A DNA stretch of 64,000 nt from Diadema setosum (lineage: Eukaryota > Echinodermata > Echinoidea > Diadematoida > Diadematidae). Position numbers and translations under genes: made by a program. Each line of letters begins with the position of its first letter. The first letter of the stretch is position 1. The notes beneath the pieces were generated by a model that was not told where the DNA came from, made no database searches, and worked only from the letters and a program-made list of their open reading frames with translations. Positions 12,190 to 23,760 of the stretch are shown here, piece by piece. The stretch lies in assembly GCA_033980235.1 (NCBI GenBank), contig CM067067.1, positions 27,426,451-27,490,450 of the forward strand, written 5' to 3'.

Positions 12190-12690
12190 ATCGTGATGTT
12201 CATATTATTTCACACTGTATTTTACAAATGAATAATTTCATTCTTTCAGAATGGTCCGTTATAATGAGGAAGAGATAGTCGTAAAAAGGATCATGAATTC
12301 AACCATGTCGTGTACCTTTCAAGGACACATGTACAAAATGTGAAGAGATTTTGGGGAGAAAAATACAAAATGCATTTTCAACCCCTGCTAGTGCAAACAT
12401 CATGGAATACAGCGTAAAATAAGTTTAATAATGCATGTTACTCTGCTTGCACCCATGTTCAGAAAAAAAAAGTAACAAATGTTTTTAATACAATGTGATT
12501 TTGTTTATTAAAATTTTATACTGTGTTTCACAAATGATATTTTCATTCTTTCAGAATGGTTCAATACACGAGGAAGAGATAGGTGTAGAAAGGATTACGA
12601 ATTCAACCCTGTCGTGCACTTTTCGAGAAGGCATGCACAACACACGCGAAGAGATTTTTTCAGAAGAAAAACAAAGAACGCGTTTTCAAA
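12190..12690 (+). repeat. Tandem duplication of ~300 bp with exon-like segments
   Basis: Two copies (about 12215-12400 and 12515-12690) share acaaatga, ttcattctttcagaatggt, gaggaagagatag, gaattcaacc and tgtcgtg. In both, a pyrimidine tract ending in CAG precedes a frame. The peptides are EEEIVVKRIMNSTMSCTF and EEEIGVERITNSTLSCTF. This could be a duplicated exon, or repeat DNA with a chance splice-like site. Substitutions are not concentrated at third codon positions. Confidence 0.55.
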
Positions 12691-12847
12691 CCCTTCTTTT
12701 TTTTTTATTCTTTTGGTATCAACTCACAAATGATTCCTTTTTATTCTTTCTCAATGATAATGATCCATTTACTTGCGTAATAACAACACAAAGACTGCTC
12801 ATAAGTTTGATTGCTTGACTCCATGCTTATGTTTTCTTTGTTTTTAG

Positions 12848-12948
12848 TGCGTACGGTTATAACGAGGAACCGGTTATAACGAAAAACCGGTTATAACGAG
12901 GCAATATTGGCCGTCCCACGGATCTCGTTATAATGGGGTTTCACTGTA
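12848..12948. mobile_element. Solitary end of a pogo/Tigger-like DNA transposon
   Basis: Several ggttataacgag units, then gatctcgttataatgggg and tttcactg followed by TA. Read on the minus strand this is TA-cagtgaaaccccattataacgag, the usual terminal sequence of pogo-like elements. No matching opposite end was found nearby. Confidence 0.55.
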
Positions 12949-12974
12949 TATACATTGATTTTGAAAGATTAAAT

Positions 12975-12977
<3 letters not shown>

Positions 12978-13006
<29 letters not shown>
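12978..13006. repeat. (TA)n microsatellite
   Basis: About 14 TA units. Confidence 0.9.
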
Positions 13007-13009
<3 letters not shown>

Positions 13010-13877
13010 CAGCGGTAAAAACTATCATATGTTGCATTCAACCTGTCTGCATCACCCTCGGCAAGCTCCATGCCTTGAGAATCTATATGAAAGAAAAAAG
13101 AAATACAAATATGGAAAAAAAATATTGGTTACATACTGAAATTTTATGACACGCCATTCATCCCCTCTGCCCGACATTATACAGAGTGTTAAAATATGTG
13201 GGCTTACAGTTGAATGAATACACACACGACTGGCACACATATCATTACACAGAACTACTTTTCAGCAATTTCTTATACAGTATATTAGAAACAGTTTAAC
13301 AGCATCTACGAAAAAAAAAAAACTAAGAAAATCGTCTGGGATGTCATACACAAGAATTAGTGTAGCAGATTCTTCCTGATAAAAAAAAAGGTGTGACACA
13401 GACTCAAAATGAGAATGTGATTGTGACTTTAAACACTCGTCTGACAGAACGTTATACATTCATGACTTTTTAAAAAGGATTGTAACTTATGTCAGGCAAG
13501 CTGGGGGTTCCAAAATAAACAGAAAGATGATTCAAGGGGTTATGCAATAAATCAGCTGCATTGCTATGTCAGTGCGTAAATCAACTAATGTAAGCCGTAC
13601 AGAATTCCCAATTGTGGCTGATATAGACATAAACATTAAATAAACTACAAACTGGGGTGTATAAATGCACTAATTTCTTCATTTCTCGTATGGAACAGTT
13701 CACATATAGAGGTAACATTGTTTGTCCACCAAGTCTACAATAATTGCTAAAATAAGAAAGACCAAATTACCTGTAACTGATATGTCATCAACAGAGGTTG
13801 CCCTTTTTCAACTGTTATTCAAGTTGTTTATTTTGTAAAATCTTTATACTTTCAAGTTTAATTTGAGAAAAGCATAC
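13007..13877. other. No recognisable feature
   Basis: AT-rich DNA; minus-strand frames at 13052-13240 and 13262-13459 show no protein features. Confidence 0.4.
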
Positions 13878-14005
13878 CTGTGTTCTGTCGTAGATAAGAT
13901 GCTGCTATACAGTTTGTAGTCCAATTGCAGTCTGACCCTGACCTGGGTGAAGTTCAGCTGCAGTTGTCTGTCCCAAGGCTTGGTGAGGTTCAGCTCTCTT
14001 CAGGC
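13878..14005 (-). other. Exon-like module (candidate exon A)
   Basis: On the minus strand, acaccCAAAG precedes the segment and GTATGC follows ACACAG, so both splice-like borders are present (128 nt). One frame reads AEPHQALGQTTAAELHPGQG and QTAIGLQTV before a stop. The same QTT-ELHP block recurs at 15.2 kb. It could be an exon of an unknown gene carried by the 11.6-kb insertion, or a repeat. No known domain. Confidence 0.3.
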
Positions 14006-14308
14006 CTTTGGGTGTGCAAATATAAGAACAGTTAAATACCATACAAACAGAAACATCGGATGCACAAATGGGATAGTTGGAAAATATTTGAGATGAGTGT
14101 ACATCTTTATTAAAACAAGCAATAATAACAAAATGTTCATTAATTATTATCAATTTTGTAAGATATATTATGTGAACAACAAGTTGTAATTGCCAGTTTT
14201 CAAAGTTTGAATCACTATGTAATGAGCAACTGTTAGCAAATTGTAAGAGTATGAGGTAATTTTAGTAATGAATGAGAGGGGAAATTAATAACAAGCATTC
14301 ACTTTATT

Positions 14309-15110
14309 CAGTTGGCAGCAGAATTATTCACCCCCTTGCATTATGGACACTATAGCAAAATAAATAACATTACAATTACTAAATCATATACAAGTGGTGA
14401 ACAGATAGTTTATGACAAATGCCTACCTGCTCAATAGTCTTTGATTTGCATATAGTTAGAAACACTGATCATTCATGCATGAAGAGATAAGGTCCAGTGA
14501 GCACATTATGGTCATTTCAGACTTTTCTGTGATCACTGAAGCATGACGTGTTATGGTCTGATGATAACGATTAATTTCTTTTGTTTTTATGGAATTTTAA
14601 ATAGTATCTTACCATTCTATACACAACTCTTAGCATTTCATCGGGTTATATTCATTTTGACATGACTTAAACTTTGAATTATTAATATCACGGCTAAACC
14701 TCTGTACAAACTCTATGGTGGCAACTTTCACTAGAAATGAGTTCATTTAAATATTTTTGTACAATGAAAAATGCCAATTGAAATATTAAGAATCCTACAT
14801 CAAATTCCATCATATTGTGTCACCTATCAAAACATTGAGTGAACAAACCATATTCAACGAAGCATTTCAGTGATCACTGAAAGGACTGAAAATGACCATA
14901 AACGTGCCCACTGGACCATATCTCTTTATACATGAATGATCAAAGTTTGTAACTATATGCAAATCAAAGGCTACTGATCTGTTATTTACTTGTAGCAAAC
15001 TATCTGATCACCACTTTTATGATTTAGAAATGATCTCAGTTATAATGTGATTCATTATGCCAGAGTGTCCAACATGCAAGAGAGGGGCTGAATAATTTTC
15101 CTGCCAACTG
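14309..15110. mobile_element. MITE-like element with ~240-bp inverted repeats
   Basis: Ends are cagttggcag and its inverse ctgccaactg. The arms (about 14309-14545 and 14865-15110) share attattca-cccc, ttgcat-ttggacac, gatttgcatatagtta, gatcattcatg, agagata-ggtccagtg, ggtcatttt and gtgatcactgaa. A CAGT start suggests Tc1-like ends, but only the right side is followed by TA. No coding capacity. Nested in the 11.6-kb insertion. Confidence 0.75.
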
Positions 15111-15224
15111 TAGATGATCAAGATAACATGATTTCTCAACTTGCTTCAATAGCTAAAAATAATCATTTAACACACCAAATGAAGATGGTGGAATATCCAT
15201 GACACTGTCACTTGACTTTTCCAT

Positions 15225-15285
15225 TTGCATCTTGCCCCCAGTCCTTAACTCTGAAGTGGATGAAGTTCACATGTTGTCTGGTCCT
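15225..15285 (-). other. Exon-like module (candidate exon B)
   Basis: On the minus strand, aactccaaacag precedes CCAAGGACCAGACAACATG. The frame reads KDQTTCELHPLQS then stop, aligning with QTTAAELHPGQG of the 13.9-kb module with a one-codon gap. The upstream intron-like sequence (ttaactgttctt-tat) is shared too, so the whole junction was duplicated. Confidence 0.25.
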
Positions 15286-15680
15286 TGGCTGTTTGGAGTT
15301 TATTCAATATACAAGAACAGTTAATATCTTACAAACAAAACAATAGTGCAGGACATGGGACATTAGAAAGTATGTTAGAGATGGGTACTTTGCCTTTGCT
15401 ATAACAAGCTATAGCAATCAAATTGAAAAGCCCTACCATTGATTTTGAAAGAATGAATTCACTAGTATCTACTGATCCATAAGCTATAAATAGGACTTTT
15501 CACAGTTTAAAATGATTAGCTATGTCGAATATTCTTGTTTCAAACATTGTAAGAGCATAAGGTTTTCTTGATACTAGAAAAGGGAGAGGGTAAATAAACA
15601 ATCATAGTAGGGCCTACATTATTAAGATAACGTGACTGCTAAAGTTTGTTTCAGGAGCTTGATACATGTAGACATGCAGG

Positions 15681-15694
15681 TACCCCCCCCCCCC
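15681..15694. repeat. C homopolymer
   Basis: Fourteen C with a few bases of pyrimidine-rich flank. Confidence 0.8.
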
Positions 15695-16009
15695 TTCCAT
15701 GAATTATCTCTTTTCAATTGGATCAGTATGTAATATTCTACAGATAGTGAAATAAAAAATGCAAAAAACAGTTGTTTCTAGAAGGGTCACTATTCACTGG
15801 ATAAGAATGTTTGTTTTCAATTACCAAGAAGGACATTACAGCAAACATTGTTTTTAATATTTCCTGTCTAACACTATTCAACTAAAAATCCAGAGACAAT
15901 TTGATGTCCAAATATAAATAATGTTGCAATTGTAGTATTTGAAAATATACAGATATGTTGTCTGCTAAAATAGTATTATAAGCTAAAATACTTGCATTCT
16001 GTTGAAGGT

Positions 16010-16185
16010 GACCATGCTGGTAGATACATCGTAAGTCTCGACGAAGTTCAGTAGCAGTCTAGCTGTGGAAAAGATGGAAGTTCAGCAATTTGGTTCTGTA
16101 TTCAGTGAAGTTCAGCAGTTTGGTTCTGTATTCAGTGAAGTTCAGCAACTGACTCTGGGCTTTATGAGATGAAGAAGTCTGATTG
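16010..16185 (-). other. Exon-like module (candidate exon C) with internal 33-bp tandem repeat
   Basis: On the minus strand ggaacatcag precedes TCAGACTGCTACAATCAG. One frame stays open 44 codons and contains QLLNFTEYRTK twice in tandem, from a 33-bp DNA repeat. It shares tgttagatatg-a and cagactgctacaatcagact with 11.66 kb. Likely the same duplicated family as modules A and B. Confidence 0.25.
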
Positions 16186-16534
16186 TAGCAGTCTGACTGA
16201 TGTTCCATATCTAACATTATAATTAAAAATGTGAATACAAAATAGAAAATGTGTTTTCAAGCTGTTATTTGATTATACAAGATTTTACACACAATATCTA
16301 GAATCTGCATAAAATTTGAAATCAGTTCACATGTTTTTGCAGTTTAAATATATAAAGGACCTTATATTATTATTATTTTTTTTTTGGGGGGGGGAATGAT
16401 TAAAAGACATACTACTAGTATTTGAGTTGTCTCAATTCAACATGTGTAAGCCTATAGTTTAGGGTATTGTGACTTCTGGAGGTTCTAGATCTTGTCGATA
16501 GGCATCCATGTTGCAAGTTCTACATCTACCCAAG

Positions 16535-16670
16535 ATCTGGTAGGACCAGCTGTACTGTGGCTTCACATTCGGGTTGATCAGTTACAGCCTGAAATGCAGC
16601 CACAGTCTGACTCTGATCATCAACTGTTGTCATGTCATCATCATCATCAATTAAATTGCTAAAAGAAGTT
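16535..16670 (-). other. Exon-like module (candidate exon D)
   Basis: On the minus strand acttcttttag precedes a 44-codon open frame that begins SNLIDDDDDMTTVDDQSQTV, continues AAFQAVTDQPECEATVQL, and ends at a GTAGAT donor-like site. It is acidic, with Gln/Thr/Val/Ala-rich phrases resembling module A (QTTAA versus QTVAA). This is the most protein-like of the modules. Function unknown. Confidence 0.3.
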
Positions 16671-17354
16671 GTGTAAGCGGTACTAGCATCGGAGTATGGA
16701 CCTATAGAATCTACTAACTGCCTAGATAGATAGCACTATTTAGAAGACCTATTAACTTCCTTACTGATGAGTGATAGGCCTACTTATGTTAATGATAATA
16801 TGTTTAAGAATACCAAGGCAAAGGGTCTAGTCTGGTTATACTTTTGGTATACACTGGTTAAGTAGTATCTAGGTCAGTAGGTGCTACTCAGGATCACTAT
16901 ACCACTGGATTCTAGATCTGTAGACATCTGGTAGTATAGCAGTAGAATTCTAGAAGTTCCATGCCAATGAATTTGGGTAAACATCATTCCCTATCTTATT
17001 GTGACACATGCATTGCGATTACAGTGCTGTATGCACTTAGAATTGTTGAAGATAGCTTTCAAGTCTGAACCAAGATCTGAACCATGGTTTCCAATTCATA
17101 TTCTGTGTAGACCTGGATCTACGTACCACTACTAGGCCCTACTATTACTACTTGATCTAGTTAGTCTAACCACTGTCGGACTCTCCAGATAGTATAGTAA
17201 GGGTACTAGGTCTCGCGCAGGGACGTAATGATCGCGCATAGCGTAACTGCGTATAGCAAGCATTAATACGCGTAAGACTAAGCGCAAAATTTGCCGATAC
17301 GCCCATGGAATAAACATACCTGACAACCGCTAAAAATGACAAGGAAGCAGGTAA

Positions 17355-17430
17355 GAAATTTAGATTTCAAACAAATTTTTCACTAAATTTCCAATTTTTT
17401 GGAACAAATTTTTCACTAAATTTCCAATTT
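17355..17430. repeat. Short tandem duplication
   Basis: acaaatttttcactaaattt and ccaatttttt occur twice in a row with a ~34-bp period. Confidence 0.8.
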
Positions 17431-17869
17431 TTTACGTTATAATTTACCTACCTTAGCTTAAAATCTTTTTTTTAAGGATGTTGTAGCCAAGACGTGTCGT
17501 CTCGCTTGTCTCGTTCGTATGATCGTAGCCGATAGAATTCGTATTTTGTTCGATCGATCGTTTATAATATTCTACGAAAGCCGAAGCACGTTCAGCCGCA
17601 GAGAGGGGCAGACACTTTCACGCATGAAACTACATAGGGCAGCTGCGCGATCTTTACATACCCCGAGAAGGTGAACGCATAAAAAAAAGTCCGACATACA
17701 AACGGCGACAGCGCACTACTCCGTCATCGTATCATCAGGAGATTCTGGGAGGTGATTTTTCTGCATTATCGTGATATTCATTGAGAAATTCAGGTACGAT
17801 TATGGAATAACTTCTATTATAAGAGCATTTCAAATTTTCGTGCGCGATATCTAGACCCCTCAACCATAC

Positions 17870-18032
17870 TACCGGCCCTAACCCCGGGACGCTCCGTGTA
17901 CACACTTACACACTGTCCCAACACTGCGTGTTGGGGCTGGTCGCAGTTATACCGGCCCTAACCCCAGGGCACTCCCTGTTAGTTGTACCCAGTGCTTCGC
18001 GTTCGGGCTGGTCACAGTTATAACCCTAACCC
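17870..18032. repeat. Tandem repeat, ~80-bp unit, two copies
   Basis: accggccctaacccc, then ctccctgt/ctccgtgt, then gggctggtc-cagttat appears twice; a third partial copy starts at ataaccctaacccc. Confidence 0.75.
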
Positions 18033-18990
18033 CTAGTATTTTACAAGTTTTTGTTGTAGACCTAGAAATTAGTAACGTTAGATAGTAACATTAGGACTTG
18101 TAAACGTAACAATGACACAGGTAACGTATAGCTGGTTCTCTGTAGTGTAAATGCTAATGCTATAAGTTCACGTTAGGGCCTAAAAAAACATTAGGCTTAG
18201 GCTAGGCCTATAATTCTGTTGGACAAAATAACCTGAGATTTTCTAGACTGAAAAAAAAAAACCCAGATCTTTCCTGTCGATTTGACACAAAACAGAAAAT
18301 TTGTATCACTTCTGAATACTATCCACACAGCTAACAGTGACAGTGTAATTATTCAATGTTAGACACGTCTTCAAAAATATAATATTAATAATAAAATGCA
18401 GACCAATTCTTTACTTATGAAATTTCCGGTTTCTTCTTCGATCCCTTCACTATTCACGCCTTAAGTTACTTGCAATTCACCCATACATGAACAAATCGGG
18501 CAATTGCTCTCATGAAATATATGCACGCTAAAAATCAACCCACAAACATTTCACTATTAGAATCTACTTGTAGAAGTTGTAGTAGCCCTAGACCCTACCA
18601 TGCTAACAAACTAGGCAACCTACCTAAACTCAGCTGGCCATTTGGCCATTCAAACAAACGGCGATGGGCCTACGTGGGACTATTGTGATAACGCTAATAC
18701 CGGTAGGATTGATCTACATCTAGATAGCCCTTGGAGAATTGTAGAAGATTCGAACAAAAATATATCCAAATAATATCACATTATGAATCCACATGCATTA
18801 TTTTTCAATTGCAGACAGCTTTAAATATATTCACTAATAGAAATATGTACTGGTAGCGGTGTAGAATGCAACTTAGCCTTCAGGATCTTGCCTCCGTCGT
18901 AGATCTGTTGCCTCTGCGCTGTATACACTGTGTGTATATGTGCTATGTCTATGTAGCGAGTGCTCACATGATATGCTAATGATATGTTAA
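18033..18990. other. No recognisable feature
   Basis: Single-copy-looking DNA without frames, still inside the insertion. Confidence 0.4.
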
Positions 18991-19148
18991 TTAGTATTAC
19001 CCTCGAACATGACGATTGAAAAAATTAAAGTCTCTCATAGTTTAGGAGAGACTTCGTGAAATGGTTTTTACTTCTCTGTGAAAGTCTTTCCTAGCTTAAG
19101 AGCGGCTTGGCCATTTTAAGATTTATGTGATAGCTTTTATGTGATAGC
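18991..19148. repeat. Right subterminal repeats of the 11.6-kb insertion
   Basis: taggagagactt, aagtctttcctagcttaag and two copies of tttatgtgatagctt mirror the left subterminal block, supporting that 7518 and 19164 are two ends of one element. Confidence 0.65.
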
Positions 19149-19164
19149 TTCATGAAACGGACCC

Positions 19165-20091
19165 CAGTTCCTCACTTCAGTCCTCTGCTATCTAGATGAC
19201 CTGTTGGTTTACTCCCAAACCTTTGAGGAACATCTGAAAAAACTGGAGCATGTATTCGACCGGCTCCGCCAGCATGGTCTGAAGATCAAGCCCTCCAAAT
19301 GCGAGCTTTTCCGACCTGTAGTAAAGTACTTGGGCCACAAGGTATCCCGGGAAGGAGTAATGACGGATCTAGACAAGGTGGAGGTGATTCGTAATTGGCT
19401 TTCACCTCTGATCCTCAAGGAGCTAAGGTCCTTTGTGGGGTTCTGCTCATTCTACATGAGATTCGTGCAGGGATTTTCGCAGATAGCAGGCCCTTTGCAC
19501 AAACTGGTAGGTGACCAAATGGAGCAAATGAAATCTCAGAAAGCTGTGCAGTTCATTTGGAAACCAGAACACCAGTCTGCGTTTGACCAGTTAAAGAGAA
19601 GACTGTGTTAACCTCCAGTCTTGGGCTATGCCGACTACTCAAAGCCATTTGAGCTGGAGGTATATGCAAGTTTTCTAGGTCTAGGGGCAGTTTTGTTCCA
19701 GCGATAGGGTGGACAACGTTGGGTAATCGCCTACGCCAGCCGAACACTCCGAGGAGCAGAGAGGAACACGGAGAAATACTCAAGTATGAAACTTCAGTTA
19801 CTAGGTATGAAGTGGGCTATCTCCGAAATGATCCGCGAATACCTCCTCGGAAATAAGTTTGTTGTCTTCACGGACAACAACCCACTGGCTCACCTGAAGT
19901 CTGCAAAACTGGGAGCTGTTGAGCAGCGATGGGTAGGTGCCCTTTTCGCACTTGACCTTGATGTCCGATACAAACCAGGTGCAAGCAACAAGGCCGCAGA
20001 TGGACTGTCACGCCGGCCACACACTACAGAAGACGGGTCAGTTGGGTCTAAGGCCTGCTATGAGGAGATGGGAGTGATGGAGGAATTATGA
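19165..20091 (+). pseudogene. pol: Gypsy pol remnant, right part: C-terminal reverse transcriptase and RNase H
   Basis: Starts exactly where the left part stopped: FLTSVLCYLDDLLVYS contains the YLDD catalytic box, followed by the thumb region (KPSKCELF, VKYLGHKVS, LRSFVGFCSFYMRF). The frame ends at 19611 and shifts. RNase H follows with LGYADYSKPFELEVYAS, where the usual catalytic Asp of T-D-A-S is Tyr, then GLGAVLFQ and a stop, then KLQLLGMKWAISE, TDNNPL and ADGLSRRP in the frame 19786-20091. No integrase is seen downstream. Confidence 0.88.
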
Positions 20092-20143
20092 CATGGATAT
20101 GGACCAAGATGACTTTGATGTCCTGTGCTGATGGTTTTAATTA

Positions 20144-20172
20144 CTGTTGTTGTTGTTGTTGTTGTTGTTGTT
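20144..20172. repeat. (TTG)n microsatellite
   Basis: About nine TTG/GTT units just downstream of the gypsy remnant. Confidence 0.9.
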
Positions 20173-20439
20173 CGTGATTTAGAGTTGTTCAGTATAATTC
20201 AGGAGGGTTTATCATATTGCACACACAATAGATTTCAGCTGGTGGGTGAGTCTACTGGTCTTGCGATTGGCGTCTGAGGCTAGTGAGAACAAAACCTCAG
20301 TGGGTGACTTAAGAGTCTAGATGGCCGAGTTATTTTCATTTTACATCATCCATCCTCATCATAGCATAACAAATTGGCATAACAAAATGGAAAAGGTCCT
20401 ATTTATATCATAAATTTATATCATAAATAAATCATAATC

Positions 20440-20692
20440 CCTCGGAGGTGCCTACATGATACAAGCATAGTATTTTGAGTGGGTACCTCCACTTTTTTTT
20501 TTTCGCAGAGTGTATAGTGTATGTATCTTTTTTTGTACTGATCGTGTAGACATGAACATGTTGTTAGTCCTGTCTGGTAATCTATATTTTCAACGACTCG
20601 CATGTCAAATTCATAATGTTGTTTCTTGTACATTCTGTTGAAAAAAAAATGAAAATAAAGTTTGAATTTGAATTTGAATTTGAATTTGAATA
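20440..20692 (+). mobile_element. LINE/SINE-like 3' tail with (TTTGAA)n
   Basis: tgaaaataaagtttgaa followed by five TTTGAA units (20661-20691) is the usual tail of a non-LTR element ending in a short tandem repeat. The body upstream (20440-20640) has no recognisable reverse transcriptase. Confidence 0.4.
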
Positions 20693-22330
20693 ATCAAATA
20701 TATACATGGCCATCTGAGTAAAAACATGAAGTTCCTCAAAAAGTTGAGCATTTACATTGTAATTGTAAAAACATGACTGTATGTGGAGCACGACACGCCA
20801 GTAAATAAAAGGAAAAACCGTAGACGATTCGGATGAGGTTTGGATCAGATTTATTGCCGTGGCCGAGACAACTATGGCAGGCCAATTGCGACAAACGTAG
20901 ATTACTATAACACAACCAATCCTGACGATGAGATACAATGTATTAGTTTGCTATGACGGAAAAATGACTTCTTTTTGATAATGCATTGTAATTGTTTGTT
21001 GTTGTTGTTGTTGATGTTTTTGTAGTTGGAGATAATACGTGTAAGAAATAACTTAATGGGTTAATTGATATGAATAAAGTTATACTTTAATAGTTGCAAG
21101 TAAGATGGTATCACAATAGTGTGTCATATTTCCATTGATGACATGTTTCCGTTGATGTTAATTCAAATGCGGTGAGTCAAATCATGACAATGTTCTGATT
21201 ATGAATTCTTTTGTTTTCTGCTGATGCAGAGGGTTTTTTTCGGTTTTATCTTCTGCTTGCAAGCACCAAGGCTGCCACCCAATAAAAGAACTCATCTCTC
21301 AATCAAAGTTACGAGTCTTTGTCGCTTTCTTCCACTGTCCTGACTGTGTGTAAAATCAGACTACAACATTAATTACGTTTTCGACAATACGTTACGTATA
21401 GGGTTCCTCAGTTTCTGGATCCTGACAGCGTTTACACAATTAAGTCCCATCGATCTGAAGGACGAGACATTGTTCTGAGTAGGCGATGTTTCCTAATTTT
21501 AATCTATAAGTGCAGTACTATGTATTCAGGCGTGCTTCTGGAAAGTGGTTTGAAAGGACTTCAAGAATTACATAGTTCATAATGTTGAATGATAGTCTTC
21601 CGCTATATAGGGCGAGCTTCCCAATGCTGCTGCCATAGGCCTGCATTAATTATTCAACGACCTTTCATGTTTTTGGCTGCTATGATTTTATGAAAGAACG
21701 GATTTTGAAAAGCAGCACCTAAATTTCCACGGGGAAAAAAAAAAAGAGTTCTGGACATTACGACATTACATTTTTTTAAGTGAAAATGTTATACACTGTA
21801 TCAGCAATTTTGTCTCCTTTACCATACATACTGAATATTTTCCTTCCTCCTGGCACAGCGCCTAATCAAAAGAAATCTGGGAAAATTGTTTCAATTTATA
21901 AAAAGGGTTATAAAGAAACGAATGACTTTCTGTGATTCTCATTTACGACTAATTAAAAAAACACACAATACGACCCATGCACTTCCCTCATAAATATGGT
22001 TCCGTGTGCTTCTGACAATGTTTCTTCAACGTTCACAAAAAAAAAAAAATATTTATTAATTCTTTTAAGTCGTGTTGTATTCATCATCTCAGCATTAAAT
22101 TTGTCCGCCAGCTCCTGAATGAAACTATTTTTGTCGTATTCGTTCAGCATCAAACGCTTTTAAAACAAAACAAAAAAGGAACAAAGTTGACCTTTTATGA
22201 GGAATTTTTCCTGCGATTTAAGCTTCGATACTCAAGTAATCATGATAATTAATTTATGCTCGTATATTTCCCCGGAAAGCAGCCTGATATGCCGAGAAAA
22301 TGGGTGCTTTTCTCTTAAAACGTGTTCTTT
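20693..22330. other. No firm feature
   Basis: Contains a TTG microsatellite (20997-21014) and a segment (about 21270-21366) with aataaaagaactc followed by a U5-like stretch, which could be an LTR 3' end, but no partner copy was found. Short hydrophobic minus-strand frames are not credible genes. Confidence 0.3.
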
Positions 22331-22352
22331 TTTTCATTCATTCATTCATTTT
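22331..22352. repeat. (ATTC)n microsatellite
   Basis: tttcattcattcattcattttttt. Confidence 0.85.
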
Positions 22353-22879
22353 TTTTCCATTTCCAACAGAATCATATGAATATTTTATAGAACTTAAATC
22401 CATAAAGTACATCACAATGCATAATAAAAGATAAGTTTACAAAATATTGCGAGTATACAGAATGCTGAACATGCGGAGGAAAGCTATATAAAACCAATGC
22501 TTAGGGTGCATCCCCCCCCCCCCCATGTAATACAACAAATCATTTGAAATAGAATGCTAAAAAGCTGTGGTTGCAGGTTGCATTCCCCCCACACGTAATA
22601 CAACAAATTATATATGATTGATAGACCTATACTGATATCAAAGAAGCGGAATTACCTAAGAAACTAAGATATGGAAACCTAACTAACCCGAAACAGACAC
22701 CCTGGAAAAATCCCTACACTAAGTCGCTGCCATACAAGTAAGACGGAAGGAAGAGAAAGACAGAGGAGGGGGGAGCTGATTATTTGATGTGAAGATAAAA
22801 CGATAGAAGACTTTAGACTTTAACAAGACGAGAGTTAATGGATGGTCGGAGCCGCTCAGCAAAAAATGCTTGATTTTGA

Positions 22880-23760
22880 GAGAAAATAAAGTTGGGTATT
22901 CCCGTTCGAATTTTTTGCAACCATTAAAGGATCAGCACAATTTTACGATTTCATGATGTTAATTTATAAAAGCATTCATTTTGGTGAAGAGACTCAGATA
23001 GATTGTTATAAATAATCAAAAAATATTCAAACTATTTCAAAAAGAACTCAAACTTGGGAACGCTTTGAAACTATCACAAAGATTATTCCAATATTTAGGA
23101 CCAGCAAACAATGTAAATATATTGATTGTGTAAAAAATAGTCCTAGTTAAAGGGAAATGAAATTCATTAGAGTGACGAGTTGGGCATTTATGGATGCAGC
23201 GGGTTTCTCGCAAGCAGTAGTTTTAAGAAGGTTTTAAGATAATTTATTTGACCTTATCTAACATAACAATTTTCGGAAGTTTGGAATTTAATGATCCACC
23301 AAAATGTGGGGATCTGAATGGGAAAGAAATACATTGTACTATACTTTGAGTCATCAGCAAACAGTAAAAAAGGACAAAATATTAGAAGCATTTGTTATAT
23401 AATTTATGTACATGATGAGAAAACAAACAAACAAACAAACAAACAAAAAAGGCCATAGGAAACCGCCCTGAGGAACACCACAGTTGGCAGATCGGTTTGC
23501 AGGTCTGACCAGAAAACGAAACGTATTGTTTCCAATCCGTAAGATAGCTCCCGAATCACTCCAAGGCTTTACCAAGAATACCATGGTGACATAATTTATG
23601 AAGTAATATCTTATGATCACTGGTATCGAAGGCCTTGGAGAGGTGAAGGAAGAAACCCTCTGTATGATGGGACCTATCAACAGCTTTAGCCACTTTTTAA
23701 ACAAAGGAGATGATTATTCAAATTCATGAAATTCTTCCGTCGAGATGCTTTCATTGCAAC
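22880..23760 (-). mobile_element. LINE fragment (non-LTR reverse transcriptase), minus strand
   Basis: On the minus strand, frames with shifts encode FDTSDHKILLHKLCHHGILG (motif around the first catalytic Asp, 23640-23570), YLTDWKQYVSFSGQT, NCGVPQGG (about 23480), MYINYITNASNILSF and, after a shift, DDS from the F-A-D-D box (about 23352). Near 23100-23040, GPKYWNNLCDSF resembles the C-terminal tail of CR1/Jockey-type LINEs. 5' truncated and broken by frameshifts and an inserted (CAAA)n-like run at 23420-23446. Inactive. Confidence 0.8.

Larger units (their letters stand above)
7518..19164. mobile_element. 11,647-bp insertion with terminal inverted repeats and CAG target duplication
   Basis: Left end gggtccgtttcatgaa (7518-7533) and right end ttcatgaaacggaccc (19149-19164) are perfect inverted copies of 16 bp. 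Each is flanked by CAG (7515-7517 and 19165-19167), and the gypsy reading frame joins perfectly across one CAG. Both ends have subterminal repeats of the same type: tcataaa, aggagagactt, gctatcacataaa. A 3-bp duplication and this end sequence suggest a PIF/Harbinger-type DNA transposon, which is inference. No transposase frame is visible. The size is unusual for a non-autonomous element and reflects, at least partly, nested elements. Confidence 0.8.
5198..20091 (+). mobile_element. Ty3/gypsy LTR retrotransposon remnant, split by an 11.6-kb insertion
   Basis: Two blocks, 5198-7517 and 19165-20091, read as one retrotransposon once the intervening DNA is ignored. Gag, protease and the first half of reverse transcriptase lie on the left. 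The rest of reverse transcriptase (from FLTSVLCYLDD) and RNase H lie on the right. The order gag-PR-RT-RNaseH and the motifs MPFGLCNVP and ADGLSR are typical of Ty3/gypsy. Integrase and LTRs were not found; the right block ends soon after RNase H. Many frameshifts and stops make it non-functional. Confidence 0.88.

Noticed and set aside
21270..21370. LTR of the gypsy element
   Set aside because: It has a poly(A)-signal-like start and a plausible end, but I found no matching copy upstream of gag.
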